A stretch of 64,000 nucleotides of DNA from Rhizomys pruinosus. Lineage: Eukaryota; Chordata; Mammalia; Rodentia; Spalacidae. The position numbers were made by a program, and so were the translations under genes. The DNA lies in contig VZQC01005738.1 in NCBI GenBank assembly GCA_009823505.1, forward strand, positions 597,295-661,294, given 5' to 3'. Below are positions 21,738 through 32,754 of this stretch, in pieces (the first letter of the stretch is position 1; each line of letters opens with the position of its first letter). The notes under the pieces were generated by a model. It made no database searches. It was not told the DNA's origin and saw nothing but the letters and a program-made list of their open reading frames with translations.

Positions 21738-21935
21738 AGATGTGAAGGTGGAAGCCCCGGAGGGGGTTCAAGCCTGACAGCCAGAGTTTGATCCCTCTGA
21801 GCTCCATGTCTATGCAGTGGCACACACGTGCTCTCATTTCACACACATACACAATACACATGCAGGTGCGTGCTCACACACACACACACACACACACACA
21901 CATTACTACTACTACATAAAATAAAAGCTTTTTGT
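21738..21935 (+). mobile_element. Decayed B3-type SINE with (CA)n
   Basis: 'gcctgacagccagagtttga' and 'cagtggcacacacgtgctct', followed by a CA tract (about 21878-21902). Confidence 0.55.
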
Positions 21936-22109
21936 TAAAGATGAAGAACAATTTTAAACGCAGTGTCCCACTTTTCACAAGCCAGAACGCACCCAATTGT
22001 TTCTGCAGTTAAGTCTCTTGTTTCCAGGTCCAATCTCAGAATTGTTCCTTGATCAAGCTAGTTTATATTAGAGTGCTATTGCTTGAACTAAAGACATTGC
22101 TTGGCTTCA

Positions 22110-22790
22110 CTTCTCTGTGAAGGAAACTACTATGAACTAAATGTGTCTACTTCCCCCAAGCCCAATTTCTAAAGTGATAGTATTTGGAGATGGGAATTAT
22201 GGGAGGTGATTAACTCATGAAGGTGGAGCTCTTATAATAAGATTAGTGTTCTCTCTCTCTTTTTAATTTTTTTGAGTCAGGGTCTCCCTATAGCCCCAGC
22301 TGGCCTGGAACTCACTCTGTAGACCAGGCTGGCCTTGAACTCACAGAGACCCGCCTGCCTCTGCCTCCTGAGTGCTAGAATTAAAGGCATACACCACCAG
22401 GCCCACTTAAAGATGGTTCTTAGCCGCCATGTGGGTGCTGGGAATTGAACCCTGGTTCTCTGCAAGAGCAGTCAGCACGTTAACTGCTGAGCCATCTCTC
22501 CAGCCCCGAGATTAGTGTTCTTTTTTTTTTGAGATTAATGTTCTTAAATTAGCTTGTGATCTCCTTTCCCTTCCTCCTCCCCTTGAGCCCCTCCCTCCCC
22601 ATCCCTTTCTTTCCTTCCCTCCCCTTCCTTCTACCTCTCCTCTCACTCCTTTGTGGACACACAACCAAATCTAGTCTTCATCCTACACAAGATCTGCTAT
22701 AGCCTTGATCTTTTATTCTTATTCAGGACTGTCAGAAAGAAATTTCTAATGTTTAATCCACCTGGTATGTGGTGTTCTATCACAAACTCT
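22110..22790 (+). mobile_element. Ancient MaLR-type LTR (MLT1-like), interrupted
   Basis: Left part: 'gtgatagtatttggagatgg', 'gggaggtgattaactcatga', 'gattagtgttc'. Right part: 'gtggacacacaacc', 'gccttgatcttttattctta', 'ggactgtcagaaagaaattt', 'tggtatgtggtgttctatca'. The order matches the old LTR family as remembered. A SINE insertion (22253-22509) splits it, and a pyrimidine-rich stretch replaces part of the middle. No retroviral genes are present. Confidence 0.7.
22253..22509 (-). mobile_element. Chimeric SINE: B2 head joined to full-length B1
   Basis: Read on the minus strand it begins with a B2 tRNA-like head (22507 down to about 22411, ggggctggagagatggctca), switches without spacer to a near-complete B1 (about 22410 down to 22265) and ends in an A-rich tail. 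The whole unit lies between copies of gattagtgttct (22241-22252 and 22510-22521). It therefore looks like one insertion rather than two independent ones. Confidence 0.7.
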
Positions 22791-22805
22791 TCAAATAACT
22801 AAGAT

Positions 22806-22807
<2 letters not shown>

Positions 22808-22848
<41 letters not shown>
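22808..22848. repeat. (CT)n microsatellite
   Basis: About 20 CT units. Confidence 0.97.
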
Positions 22849-22849
<1 letters not shown>

Positions 22850-23005
22850 CTCCATCTCTCCCTCAAACATTTTGAATGTGTTAGAAAAATAACAGCTATT
22901 TGCACATGGTTGTGAATATATCTGCACATCATTTAGAAGTCCATTTGAAATCTTCACCCCATGACAGTAAATCGCATGGGGTGGTGGGAAGGAATGGCAC
23001 TAACT

Positions 23006-23150
23006 AGCTGGGTGTACTGGTGTGCACCTTTAATCCCAGCATTCAGGAGACAGAGGCAGGCAGATCTCTGTGAGTTCAAGGCCAGCCTGGTCTCCATAGT
23101 GAGTTCCAGGCAGCTGGGGCTACAGGGAGACCCCGGCCCCAAAAAACTAC
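23006..23150 (+). mobile_element. B1 SINE
   Basis: gctgggtgtactggtgtgca start, tttaatcccagcattcagga, and gggctacagggagaccccgg end. Confidence 0.92.
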
Positions 23151-23399
23151 AACAAAATAATGATGACAATCACCATCCACATGTGACTGGGCCAATCTGG
23201 TTTCCTGTGGTGACATGGTTCAGAGCAAGTCAGTGTGACAGATAGAGCTTCTTGAATAACCATGCCTCCAGACAGCAATTTCTACTGGTGGGTGCTTGGC
23301 CTTTGCCTTGTGATTTTGGCAACAACTCAGATGGCCACAAGGAAAGCATTCCTATCACAGTGATCAGTGTTGCAACCCTAGGAAGGACACTTGTTGTTT

Positions 23400-23870
23400 G
23401 TTGATTGTTTTAGTTTCTTTTTCGGCTTCTGTGATAAAATATACTGACAAATGCAACTTAAGGGAGGAAGGATTCATTCTGGCTCCCATTGGGACACGGG
23501 TACAGTCCGCCATGACAGAGGGGTCAAGGGAGCGAGAACCCCAACAAAAACAGCAGAGCAGCCTGGCATGCAGGCACAGGCCTGGAGACCCAGCACTTAG
23601 GATGCAGAGGCAGGGGGGTTTCTGTGAGATTGAGGTCAGCTTGGTCTACATAGCCATTTCCAGGGCTATAGGGATACCCTGTCTCAAAAAAAACTACAAC
23701 AGTGAATATTGAACTGTGCTCAGCTGACCTCCACTTAATAGGTGCAAGATCCCCTGCCCAGGGAATGGTTCCACTCACAGTAAAAACTGGTCTTCTCACA
23801 TCAGCTAATACAGTCAAAACATGCTCAAGAAGTCCATCTCCTAGGTGATTCTCTATACTGACAAGTAGAT
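23400..23870 (+). mobile_element. RMER1-like repeat interrupted by a B1
   Basis: 'tttcggcttctgtgataaaa' and 'tccgccatgacagagg' on the left. After the B1 comes 'tctcacatcagctaatacag'. It is a relative of the repeat at 23885 but with a different internal part. Confidence 0.5.
23560..23698 (+). mobile_element. B1 SINE, diverged
   Basis: gcagcctggcatgcaggcac start, ctatagggataccctgtctc end with an A tail. Confidence 0.8.
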
Positions 23871-23884
23871 AATTAACTCTAACC

Positions 23885-24301
23885 ATATGTTCTAGTTTGC
23901 TTCTCCATTGTTGTGGCAAAACACTCTGACAAATACCAGTTTGGGAGAAAAGGGCTTGTTCATCTTACATCTCCCAGGTTGCAGTTCATCACTTCTAGAG
24001 TCTATGGTAAGAACTCAGGGCAGGAGCCTGGAAGCAGGAGCTGAAGCACAGGCTGTGGAGAAATGATGCTTACTGGCTTGCTCCCCTGGCCCATGCTCAG
24101 CCTGCTTTCTTACAAAATAAAGAACCACCTTCCCAGGGGTGGCACTGCCCACAGTGGGCTGGTCCATCCCACTTCACTCAACAGTTAAGAAAATACCCCA
24201 CAGATATGGCCACAGGACAATCCACTGGAGGCAATTCCCTAATTGAGGCTCCCTCAACCCAGGTGTGTCAAGTTGACACAAAGCTGTCCAGCAAACCATA
24301 C
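23885..24301 (+). mobile_element. RMER1-like rodent repeat
   Basis: Near full length compared with the copy at 14143: 'ccattgttgtggcaaaacac', 'gaactcagggcaggagcctg', 'tgatgcttactggcttgctc', 'gtgtgtcaagttgacacaaa'. The family name is tentative; the relation between copies is directly visible. Confidence 0.68.
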
Positions 24302-24417
24302 ACTGATAGACTCAAAATCTAAAATGTCTTATTTGACCAAAATGAATGAAACATATAAAATTTAATAAAATCAAATGTCCCCTCAATTAGCAAGTTAGCA
24401 TTAAGATTGTATCAGCT

Positions 24418-24648
24418 GGGGCTGGAGAGATGGCCTAGTGGTTAAGAGCGCTGACTGCTCTTGCAGAGGACCCGGGTTCGATCCCCAGCACCCACATGGC
24501 AGCTGAGAGCCATCTTTAACTCCAGTTCCAGGGGAATCCAATGCCCTCTTCTGACCTCTGCAGCATTGCACGACACGGATGCACAAACCTACATGCAGAC
24601 AGTACATTCATACACATACAAAATAAATAAAATAAAAAATATTAAAAA
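24418..24648 (+). mobile_element. B2 SINE, intermediate type, with TSD
   Basis: It has the 'ggcctagtggttaagag' head of the duplication-bearing subtype but only one 'aactccagttccagg' segment. The TSD aagattgtatcag is exact (24403-24415 and 24649-24661). Confidence 0.95.
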
Positions 24649-24661
24649 AAGATTGTATCAG

Positions 24662-25220
24662 TTGCATATATAATATATAGCTTAAAACATTTTCATGGCA
24701 CAACAGATGAGAAAGATACTAACAAAATTAGTGTATTTTTGGCTATAACATTAGAAGAGTTTGGTTAAATCGGGGCAGGAAGGTGCCATTATGTGTGGCT
24801 GTGTTCTGATCATGCCTGAAATATTAAGAACAGACACTGGACACCCAGCTTTCAGAGATGAACCAGTAGAACCCTACAGGTGATAGGAGATCCTTGGAGA
24901 CTTCAGGACATTAAGGATAATTATTCAGGAGAAGAGACTCTTATAGGGAGCAAGTGGCAGACTGGGAAGTCCATTGGAAGGTGGTCAGTGAATGGCAAGT
25001 ACTGTTATTTTGTCTGTCTCTGGAGGTCAGAGGCAGGGCCGGGGGAATGTTGCCAAGAGGCAGTTTCAGAAGCCTTGGTTTATGCTGGAGCTGTGGATGA
25101 GATTGACCTTGCCAAGAAAAGCTTGCCTTTCCTTTGGTGGTCTTCGGCTTGAGGATGGCTGCTCAGCCCTTACTATGTGGGTGAAAAGATGCTGCTGCTT
25201 TCCAAGCAAGAATAGAAATA
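24662..25220. other. No recognisable gene
   Basis: Unique-looking sequence. The frames at 24880-25243 lack domains. Confidence 0.5.
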
Positions 25221-25472
25221 GGTCTGGGGGGATAACTCGGTAAAGTGTTTGAGTATAAGCCTGAGGACCTGAGTTTGATCTCCAGCCCCTCTGCAAAAAG
25301 AGCTGGGTATAGTGGCATATGCTTGGAATCCCCATGCCAGGAAAGTAGAGACACTAAGATCCCTAGGGTTCGATGGCCAGTGAGCCTAGCCTACCTGGCA
25401 AGTTCTAGGCCAATCAGAGACTTTGTCTCCAAAACAATATGGACAGCTCCTTAGGAAAGACACTGGAGCTCT
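25221..25472 (+). mobile_element. B4-type SINE
   Basis: 'gtctggggggataactcggt', 'ctgaggacctgagtttgatc', 'gcttggaatccccatgcc', 'agagactttgtctccaaaac'. Confidence 0.75.
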
Positions 25473-26126
<654 letters not shown>

Positions 26127-26141
26127 GGCATAGCAAACTTT

Positions 26142-26374
26142 TTTTTTTAATTTTTAATTTTATTTATTTCTTGTATGTGTATGAATGTACTGTCTGCATA
26201 CAGATCTGTGCACCCATGTCGTGCAATGCCGCGGTGGTCAGAAGATGGTGTCGGATTCCCCTGGAACTGGAGTCAAAGACGGTTCTCAGCGGTCATGTGG
26301 GTGCTGGGAATCGAACCCAGGTCCTCTGCAAGAGCAGTTGGTGCTCTTAACCGCTGAGCCATCTCTCCAGCCCC
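26142..26374 (-). mobile_element. B2 SINE, single-segment type, with TSD
   Basis: Reverse B2 with a T-rich left end and 'gagccatctctccagcccc' at the right. The 15-bp direct repeat ggcatagcaaacttt is exact (26127-26141 and 26375-26389). Confidence 0.96.
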
Positions 26375-26389
26375 GGCATAGCAAACTTT

Positions 26390-27040
26390 GAAACGAGCTC
26401 AGGTCCGAGCCCCTCGTATTGGTGTTTCCCTGGGTGGGGCTTGTGTTGGTGCTGCCCTTCCTTTTATTTTTTTTTACCATATAAATTATTTGTGATGAGG
26501 AAATATCATTTCGAATCCTTTTCCTGTGTGAGTTGCTTTACATTCTCCATGGGCGATAGGTTTTACAAGCTTTATAGTCTTGTTACCATCTTCACTTCGA
26601 GGCATCTCCATTTGGCTGTTGGTTTTTGGATTTAAGTAAATCTGAAACTCTTCGAGCAAAATCTTATCTGTAAGCATGGGGCCATAATTTGGGGTACAGG
26701 GCAGTAGGGGGCTCAGATTGTTGACACCAGGTAGTGGACATCACCTTCCTGGATTGAAGTTCTTCCCACTTCCAGAAATAGGATTCCTCTTCTCTCAACT
26801 AGGTTCATAATATACCTCTCTGCCCTATCTTTGTTCTACATCCTGCTGTGAAAACAATCAACCTTGAAACCCATTTCATTCCCTTCATGCCTCAGTAACC
26901 TCCGTCTCCCATTGTGTGAAAGCTCAGTCCCTCAGTAGTCCAGAGCCTCCTCCATCAAAAGTCCTCTCTTATCCTTTGAAGCTTCTAACTTTCAGTCCTA
27001 TTAATGCCTCTAAGAAACACAGCTTTATTCATCCATTTTG
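26390..27040. other. No recognisable gene
   Basis: AT-rich and pyrimidine-rich sequence. The frames at 26441-26677 lack domains. Confidence 0.5.
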
Positions 27041-27110
27041 TCATTCATTCATTCATTCATTCATTCATTCATTCAAGGAGGGATTACTATTTATTTATTG
27101 AGTAGCAGAT
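27041..27110 (-). repeat. (ATTC)n array next to an L2-like remnant
   Basis: About eight CATT units (27041-27075) are followed by 'tatttatttattgagtagca', typical of the reverse 3' end of L2-class elements. Confidence 0.7.
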
Positions 27111-27273
27111 ACTTGAGATTTTTGTTTTAGTAGTAAGGCAATGGCATAATTTAATAGAAAAATTCAGGCTCAGAGAACCTCAGCAACCTCTGTCTAGTTA
27201 TAATAAATACTCTTGCTTCCTTTGGAACACTGTATTTCCTACCATTTGCAAGCATTCACTCTGTTTCTTTTCT

Positions 27274-27440
27274 TTTTTTCTTTTCTTTTTCTTTTTGGTC
27301 TTTTCAAAACAGGGTCTCCCTGTAGCCCCAGCTGTCCTGGAACTCACTCTGTAGACCAGGCTGGCCTTGAACTCACAAAGATCCGCCTGCCTCTGCCTCC
27401 CAAGTGCTAGGTTTAAAGGTGTGCGCCACCACGCCCGCTT
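27274..27440 (-). mobile_element. B1 SINE with exact TSD
   Basis: T/C-rich tail, then aacagggtctccctgtagcc, ending gcgccaccacgcccgc. The 16-bp direct repeat actctgtttcttttct is exact (27258-27273 and 27441-27456). Confidence 0.96.
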
Positions 27441-27456
27441 ACTCTGTTTCTTTTCT

Positions 27457-27937
27457 ATGGCCAAAGTGGTGTTAGGGGTCAGAGGTAAAAAGATCAATGA
27501 AACAGTGAGGTCATACACATGCAGGTGCATTTTAAGTTATAAGGCATTTATTATGCATGGGTTCTTTATGGGTGGTGGGATTTGAGATAGGGCCATCTTA
27601 GGCTGCCTCTGGACTGGTGGTGATGGTCTTTCCTCAGCCTCCTGAGGGATGGCTATATTGATTCTCTGTAATAAAGAGAAATCCAGACAATCTATTGGAA
27701 GAAACAGACAGAAATAAGCATCTATTTGGATTTTTCTTGTCTGTTCTGACCTTTTTTTGGTGAAGCTTCTTCTTTAATACTCATGTTTAACTTTTCTTCC
27801 TCTGAAGTTTGCCCATTTATCCATTCATTTAAATTCTTCCACATACTTTATAGTCACTATACTCAAAAAACATAAGGGGGGTAGGTACTATACTCAAAGC
27901 ATAATGCTGCCAAGTTGTTCCCGAAAACATGCAATGA
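27457..27937. other. No recognisable gene
   Basis: Unique-looking AT-rich sequence. Confidence 0.5.
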
Positions 27938-28168
27938 GGGGCTGGAGATATGGCTTAGCAGTTAAGAGCACTGGCTGCTCTTGCAGAGGACCTAGGTTTG
28001 ATTCCCAGCACCCACATGGCAACTAACAATGGTACATAACTCCAGTTCCAGGCAATCCAAGGCCCTCTTCTGATTTCTGTAGGCATTGCATGACATGGGT
28101 GCAATTACACACATGCAGGCAATGCACTCATACACATAAAACAATTAAAATAAGAATAATAAGAAAGA
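27938..28168 (+). mobile_element. B2 SINE, single-segment type
   Basis: ggggctggagatatggctta head, gtttgattcccagcacc B box, a single 'aactccagttccagg' and an A-rich tail. Confidence 0.92.
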
Positions 28169-28950
28169 AAAGATGGAATAGGCAAGACCCAACCAAGTAA
28201 AAGACAGTCACTTCTGGGCTACATGAGAAGTAAAAAGAATTATGGGGAAGAGAGCTGTGGGCTGTGGGAGGGAATCATGGGAGGGAGAGAGTGATTTTGT
28301 TGGGAACTCAGGGATGAGTAGATAGCCTGGGACAGAGAAGAGGAAGGAGGGGAAGCATGTACAGGGTCAAAGTGTCTTTGTGAGCCAGGGGGGTGGCTTG
28401 GTTAGCAGAAGCTGGAGAGGTCAAGGCTGGAGAAGATATTCGTTCAATGGGGGGCACTGCTGTGCTTAAATTGGAATCGTGCTCCATGACACCGGGAAAC
28501 CAATGCTTTCCTAGGTAGGACTTGGATATCTGGTTAGAACTACAGATTCACAAGCCGTTTAGGGGACATCAACAGTAAAGGATCCACTTAGGAGAGAAAG
28601 CTCAGCTTGCCAGAACTCACTGTCCTCCCCACCCAATCACGAATTCCACAAGGAAAGGTTCATCTGTTTGCTTGGTTTTTAATAGACTACTGCTTATTGT
28701 TGTTTTAGGTCAAAGAGAGAGATAGTGCCTCTACAGCCTTTGTAGTTTATTAGCAGAGGTCTGGTGAAGTTACTCAGAAACCTAAGTAGTGGAGAAAGAG
28801 AATTGCATATCTAGGATATGAAATTAATGCCTGCCATCTCCAGAAATCCCTAATTTGAGGGGTAAGATGCCACAAGTCCCTTAACTTCTGGAGATCCTGT
28901 GCACCAGGAACACATTGCATATTTAATTCAAACGAAATTGACAGCTTTTA
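28169..28950. other. No recognisable gene
   Basis: G-rich to mixed unique sequence. I see no exon evidence. Confidence 0.5.
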
Positions 28951-28951
28951 T

Positions 28952-29150
28952 GGCCAGCAAGTTGGCTCAGTGGGCAAAGGTCCTATAAGCTGTCAAACTG
29001 AGTTTGATCCCCAGAACCCATGTCAGGTGGAGAGAACTGATTTCCAAGTTGTCTCTGGTCCATGCATACACCATAGCTTGTGTGCCTCCAGTCACACACA
29101 CACCACAACACACACACACACCACAACACACACAGTGATAATAATAAAGT
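28952..29150 (+). mobile_element. B3-type SINE
   Basis: 'ggccagcaagttggctcagt', 'gagtttgatccccagaaccc' and a CA-rich tail with ccacaacacac repeats. Confidence 0.8.
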
Positions 29151-29191
29151 GGGCTAAAATTACATGATAATAAAAAGAAACTCTTTACTCT

Positions 29192-29358
29192 CTCTCTCTT
29201 TTTTTTTTTTGGTCTTTTTGAGATAGGGTCTCCCTGTAGTCCCAGCTGTCCTGGAACTCACTCTGTAGAGCAGGCTGGCCTTGAACTCACAAAGATCCGC
29301 CTGCCTCTGCCTCCCGAGTGGAGTGCTAGGATTAAAGGTGTGCGCCACCACGCCCGGC
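29192..29358 (-). mobile_element. B1 SINE with exact TSD
   Basis: (TC)n/T tail, gatagggtctccctgtagtc and right edge gcgccaccacgcccggc. The 16-bp direct repeat agaaactctttactct is exact (29176-29191 and 29359-29374). It carries a 5-nt duplication 'gagtggagtg' near its 5' end. Confidence 0.97.
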
Positions 29359-29539
29359 AGAAACTCTTTACTCTTAAGGGTGTTAGTGGGTACTGAAGGA
29401 AAATAGATATTTAAATTTTGTTATACATTTTGTCCATGCTTTGTTAACTGCTTGAACAATGCTGTGGGAAGGTAAAGGACTGTCAAAATCACTCAAAAGT
29501 TTCCTCTGGGGGACTCACAACCAAAAAAGGAAGTAGGTG

Positions 29540-29762
29540 AGGCTGGAGAAATGGGTCAGGGGTTAAGAGAACTGGCTGCTTTTCCAGAGAACAGGGTTCA
29601 ATTCCCAGCACCCACATGGCAGCAACGACTGTCCCTAACTCCAGTTCCAGGGGATCCGATGTCCTTTTCTGACCTCTGCAAGTATTGCACGACACGGGTG
29701 CACTTACATACATGAAAGTAATACACTCATACACATAAAACGAAGATAAAATATTTTAAAAG
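29540..29762 (+). mobile_element. B2 SINE, single-segment type
   Basis: gaggctggagaaatgggtca head, gttcaattcccagcacc B box and an A-rich tail. It ends about 220 bp upstream of the CpG island, the closest transposon to the promoter. Confidence 0.9.
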
Positions 29763-30011
29763 GAGATATGTGTTATTAGTGAAAAATAAAGTCAGCTTTG
29801 TTACTGCGCAATACCGCATTCATGGCCAGCTGCATCTCGCTTGTGTCGCCTTGTTCCCTTCAGTTCACTTAGTCCTGCTGAACTAAAACACTAAAGCGAG
29901 CTTGTGAGTAGCCAGGCCTGTCCGGGGGGAGGGGAGCAGGCAAGAGAAGACCCTACAAAGCCCTTGTGAGCCTGCCACTGAGACTGCGGCGGTACTCGGA
30001 GGTTTACGGCA

Positions 30012-30021
30012 GGGGCGGGGC
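30012..30021 (+). promoter_or_regulatory. GC box (Sp1/KLF-type)
   Basis: ggggcggggc, a perfect GC box about 40 bp before the YY1-like motif. Confidence 0.7.
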
Positions 30022-30052
30022 CCCGAATCCCCATGTGGTCCCGACATCATTG

Positions 30053-30062
30053 ACATGGCGGA
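30053..30062 (+). promoter_or_regulatory. YY1-like motif overlapping an ATG
   Basis: acatggcgga fits the YY1 core (ACATGGCGG). In mammalian promoters this motif usually lies just downstream of the transcription start, so it helps place the start a little before 30050. Confidence 0.6.
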
Positions 30063-30087
30063 ATCCCCCATCCAACCCTCCTGGTAG
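30055..30087 (+). CDS. Upstream ORF in the putative 5' leader, 10 codons
   Basis: The frame reads MAESPIQPSW and then TAG. The start context gacATGg has a purine at -3 and G at +4, so it is favourable. It is the only ATG in the proposed exon before the donor site. If the exon is transcribed as proposed, this frame would precede the main coding sequence and could limit its translation. There is no evidence that the peptide itself matters. Whether the ATG is inside the transcript depends on the unseen start site. Confidence 0.45.
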   Translation: MAESPIQPSW

Positions 30088-31200
30088 TTATTTGAGCGGC
30101 GGCGGCGGCCGGAGGAGGAGGCGGAGAGCAGCGGCGGCGGGAGCGGCGGGCGCGGCGCAGGGGGCGGCAGGGATCCCGCGGGTGGCCGGCGGGTACGGCG
30201 TGGGCGATCCCAACCGCGGGCGCCGGAGCCCGGGTTTCACCCCGAGGGAGGTAAGGCTGTGGGGGACGCGGAGAGGCTGCCGGGGGACGCGCGCCCGGCA
30301 CCGTGCTGGTCGCCCAGTGCGCTCCTGGCCCGGGATGCCCGGGGAAAACTTGGCGCCGCGGGCCGGGGACCCGGGATGGATCCTGGGGAGAAGGGGGCGA
30401 TGCGGCTGTGCGCCCCCTCCGCCCGGCCCCAGGGCCCCGAGGAACCCGCTCCCCGCCAGCTCCCCGCGGCGCACTCGGCCCGAAGCGGGAGGAGGGCTCG
30501 CGGCCCGGCCGGGGAACCTCCGACGTGTCACTTCGGAGCTGTAGCTTTCCACGCGCCGCAGGGAGGGGGTGAGCGGCCGCCCGGGCCGCCTCCATCCTCG
30601 GGGGGCTCCTCGGGCTGCGGGCTAGCGGGGCTGCGGGCGGGGAGGGTCCCCGGCACCCCGCGCCCCCGCCCCGGCCCCTGGGGACACTCCCGGCGAGCCT
30701 GGCCACCTCCGCGCGCCACGTCCTCCTCCTCGTCCTGCCCCCCGGGCTCCCCCCGGGCTCCCCCCCGAGCTGGGGGCGGGAACCGGCGGCCGCAGCCGGA
30801 CTGGGCGAGCCGGGCGGCTGCAGGCTCGGGCGGGGAGCGGCGGGCAGCGGCGGGAGAGCGGGCGCGAGCGGGCCGCGGAGCTTCGGTCAGTCGGTCACCC
30901 GCGAGGGGCGCCCGGGCCGGGGTGGGGCGGGAGGCCCAGGGTGCGGGGACCCGGAGGCGGCGGCCGGGAGTGGGGAGGGCCTGTCATTCCCAGCGGAAAG
31001 CGGGGCCCCGGGCTTGTGCCCGCCAAGTTTCCCCAGTGCGGAGTCGCGGAGCCCCGGGGACCCGGCCGGGGTCCCTGGAGACCGGGCTGGGCCGCCGGGC
31101 GCGCCCTTGGCGGGGCGCCCTCCGCGAGTGCGCCGCCGGGGTTGCAGGGTTTTCGAATCTCAGCTCCCATCCTGTGGTCCCAGACGAAGGCAGCGCTGGC

Positions 31201-32555
31201 ATTTTATCCAGACAGTGCCGATTGCAGACTTCCTTAAGAGTTACAACTTTTTCTTTTCTTTTCTTTCCGGCCCAGCATTTCTTTGGACAAAATGTAGAAT
31301 TTGGCGGTGATGGGGCTGACGCTGGGGCCCAAACTGCACACGTTTATCTCTCCATCCCTGCTTTTTTAGTCCCCCTCCCCCTCTTCCCTTCCTGCTTTAA
31401 TCATATTTTGGAACCTGTGAGGGCCTTTGTTGGGTGGGCACCCCTGATTGCTTGTCTGTTTATTTTTTAATGTGCAACTAATTTGATTTGAATTCCTTCC
31501 AGTTTCCAGCCTTGGAAAAGCTAGGGGATAGACACTATGCCACTTTCCTTTTTTTTCTTCTTTTTTATAAATGTGGCAAGAGGTGGAGCATCGGGGAAAA
31601 GGGGAGGCACCCTGGTTGTGGCCGAGCCAGAAGGAGCAGACAGACCCGGAAGAAAAGGAATGTGTTCTGGAATAACATTTTTTTTTTAAAGACTTCAGGC
31701 CTTGAGCAAAATTGCAAGGCTCTGTTCTCCTTTGAGTTCTCGGAGTTGCTCCTGCACCCCCAAGTTAGGCTGGGAGTCTGGGGATCTGAGCTCTGCCCCA
31801 CAGCCCTAACCGCCGTGCCCCGGTTCTGTGGGGACCCTTGTCTTCTCCTCTTTGGAGGTGAAGTCCATGGATGCATCAGATATTAGCTTCAGTAAATTTC
31901 CTGGCTCCCTGGGTGCAGCTGTTGAAGAGGTTAAAGTCTCCTGGCCCAGCATGGGACCTCACCCAGGAGGGTAGAATTCTCAGCAGCTAGTCTAACTTTT
32001 TTAGGACACTAGAGGGACACCCCCAGGCTGGCTAAAAATGGGACATAGCCAGTAATGATAAAAAAAAATTGTCATAATTACACTTTTTAAACTCACATGT
32101 GCCTTTCAAATATTTGAGTTTAAACGCTTAAAACATTTGTGTTTAAAGATAGTGTTCCTTTAGGATCCATTAAAGCTTTGAGATCTCATGGAGTGGGGTC
32201 TTGCAGCATCTAACTACAGAATATACAATTTCAGAAAGACAATCCGGTAATCTTTTTTTTTTTTTTTTCCGGTAATCTCTTAAGACAACACTTTATAAAT
32301 AGCTCTCATCAGAGCCTGGGCTGTATGGAGAGTCAGTTTTCTGGAGATCCCTTCTGAGCACCAGGAGCTCAGCCAGTTGTTTAGCCCATGGGAGTGTAAA
32401 CCCCTTCTGCTCAACCCTTGAAACTGGTAGCATTGGGTGGGGTAGAATCTCCCAAACTTTTCAGTTTAGGAAAATGGTGCACGGGAAAAGGGAGATGACT
32501 AATTTAGGATTATTTTCCTAGATCAACATTTAAGACTATATTTTTAAAAAGATTT
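31201..32555. other. CpG-island shore and unique intronic sequence
   Basis: CpG content falls after about 31200. T-rich runs and unique DNA follow. The frames at 31488-31886 on either strand lack domains. No SINE occurs until about 32.56 kb. Confidence 0.5.
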
Positions 32556-32559
32556 TAAA

Positions 32560-32744
32560 TATTGTATATATATATATATAAGTCTATTTGTGTCTGTGCA
32601 TGTGAAAGTTCAGGTGCCTGTGGTGCCCAGAAGAGGGCGTTAGATCCCATGGAGCTGGAGTTTTAGGGGGTTCTCAGCTGCCTAACTCGTGAGCTGGGAA
32701 CAGAACTCGGGTGCTCTTAACTGCTGAGCCATCTCTCCAGCCCC
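32560..32744 (-). mobile_element. B3-type SINE with CTCF-like motif
   Basis: A (TA)n tail (32565-32581) then 'gcccagaagagggcgttaga' and right edge 'gctgagccatctctccagcc'. The segment 32625-32641 resembles the CTCF core. Confidence 0.85.
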
Positions 32745-32754
32745 AGGATTTTAT

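Larger units (their letters stand above)
29990..30250 (+). other. Probable non-coding first exon
   Basis: The GC-rich segment ends in gggag|gtaaggctg, a near-consensus 5' splice site with GT at 30251-30252. The exon holds only a 10-codon ATG frame that stops within it, so the main coding sequence presumably begins in a later exon outside the window. The transcription start is not visible; 29990 is the approximate start of the GC-rich part and the true start may be 20-60 bp further in. I do not recognise the gene. Confidence 0.65.
29980..31200. promoter_or_regulatory. CpG island promoter
   Basis: CpG density jumps from nearly none upstream to many per line between about 29985 and 31190, and SINEs are absent throughout. 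A GC box ggggcggggc lies at 30012-30021, and a YY1-like acatggcgga at 30053-30062. GGC-repeat tracts lie near 30096-30150. No TATA box is seen. This is typical of a broad, constitutive vertebrate promoter. The direction is inferred as + from the splice donor at 30250/30251; antisense initiation is also possible. Confidence 0.92.

Noticed and set aside
29966..30544. 192-codon forward frame beginning upstream of the uORF
   Set aside because: It reads through the splice donor and consists of low-complexity GC-rich translation (poly-Arg/Ala). It is not supported as a protein.
30047..30706. 219-codon reverse frame at the CpG island
   Set aside because: Same GC-rich artefact. A divergent antisense transcript is possible, but no coding evidence is visible.
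31143..31240. Possible extra exon after 'ttgcag' near 31146
   Set aside because: The polypyrimidine tract is absent and the segment is GC-rich island sequence. No paired donor was found.
30259..31470. 403-codon open frame across the CpG island
   Set aside because: It starts after the donor site and exists because stop codons are rare in GC-rich DNA. Its composition is Arg/Pro/Gly/Ala-rich with no domain, and frames are open on both strands at once.
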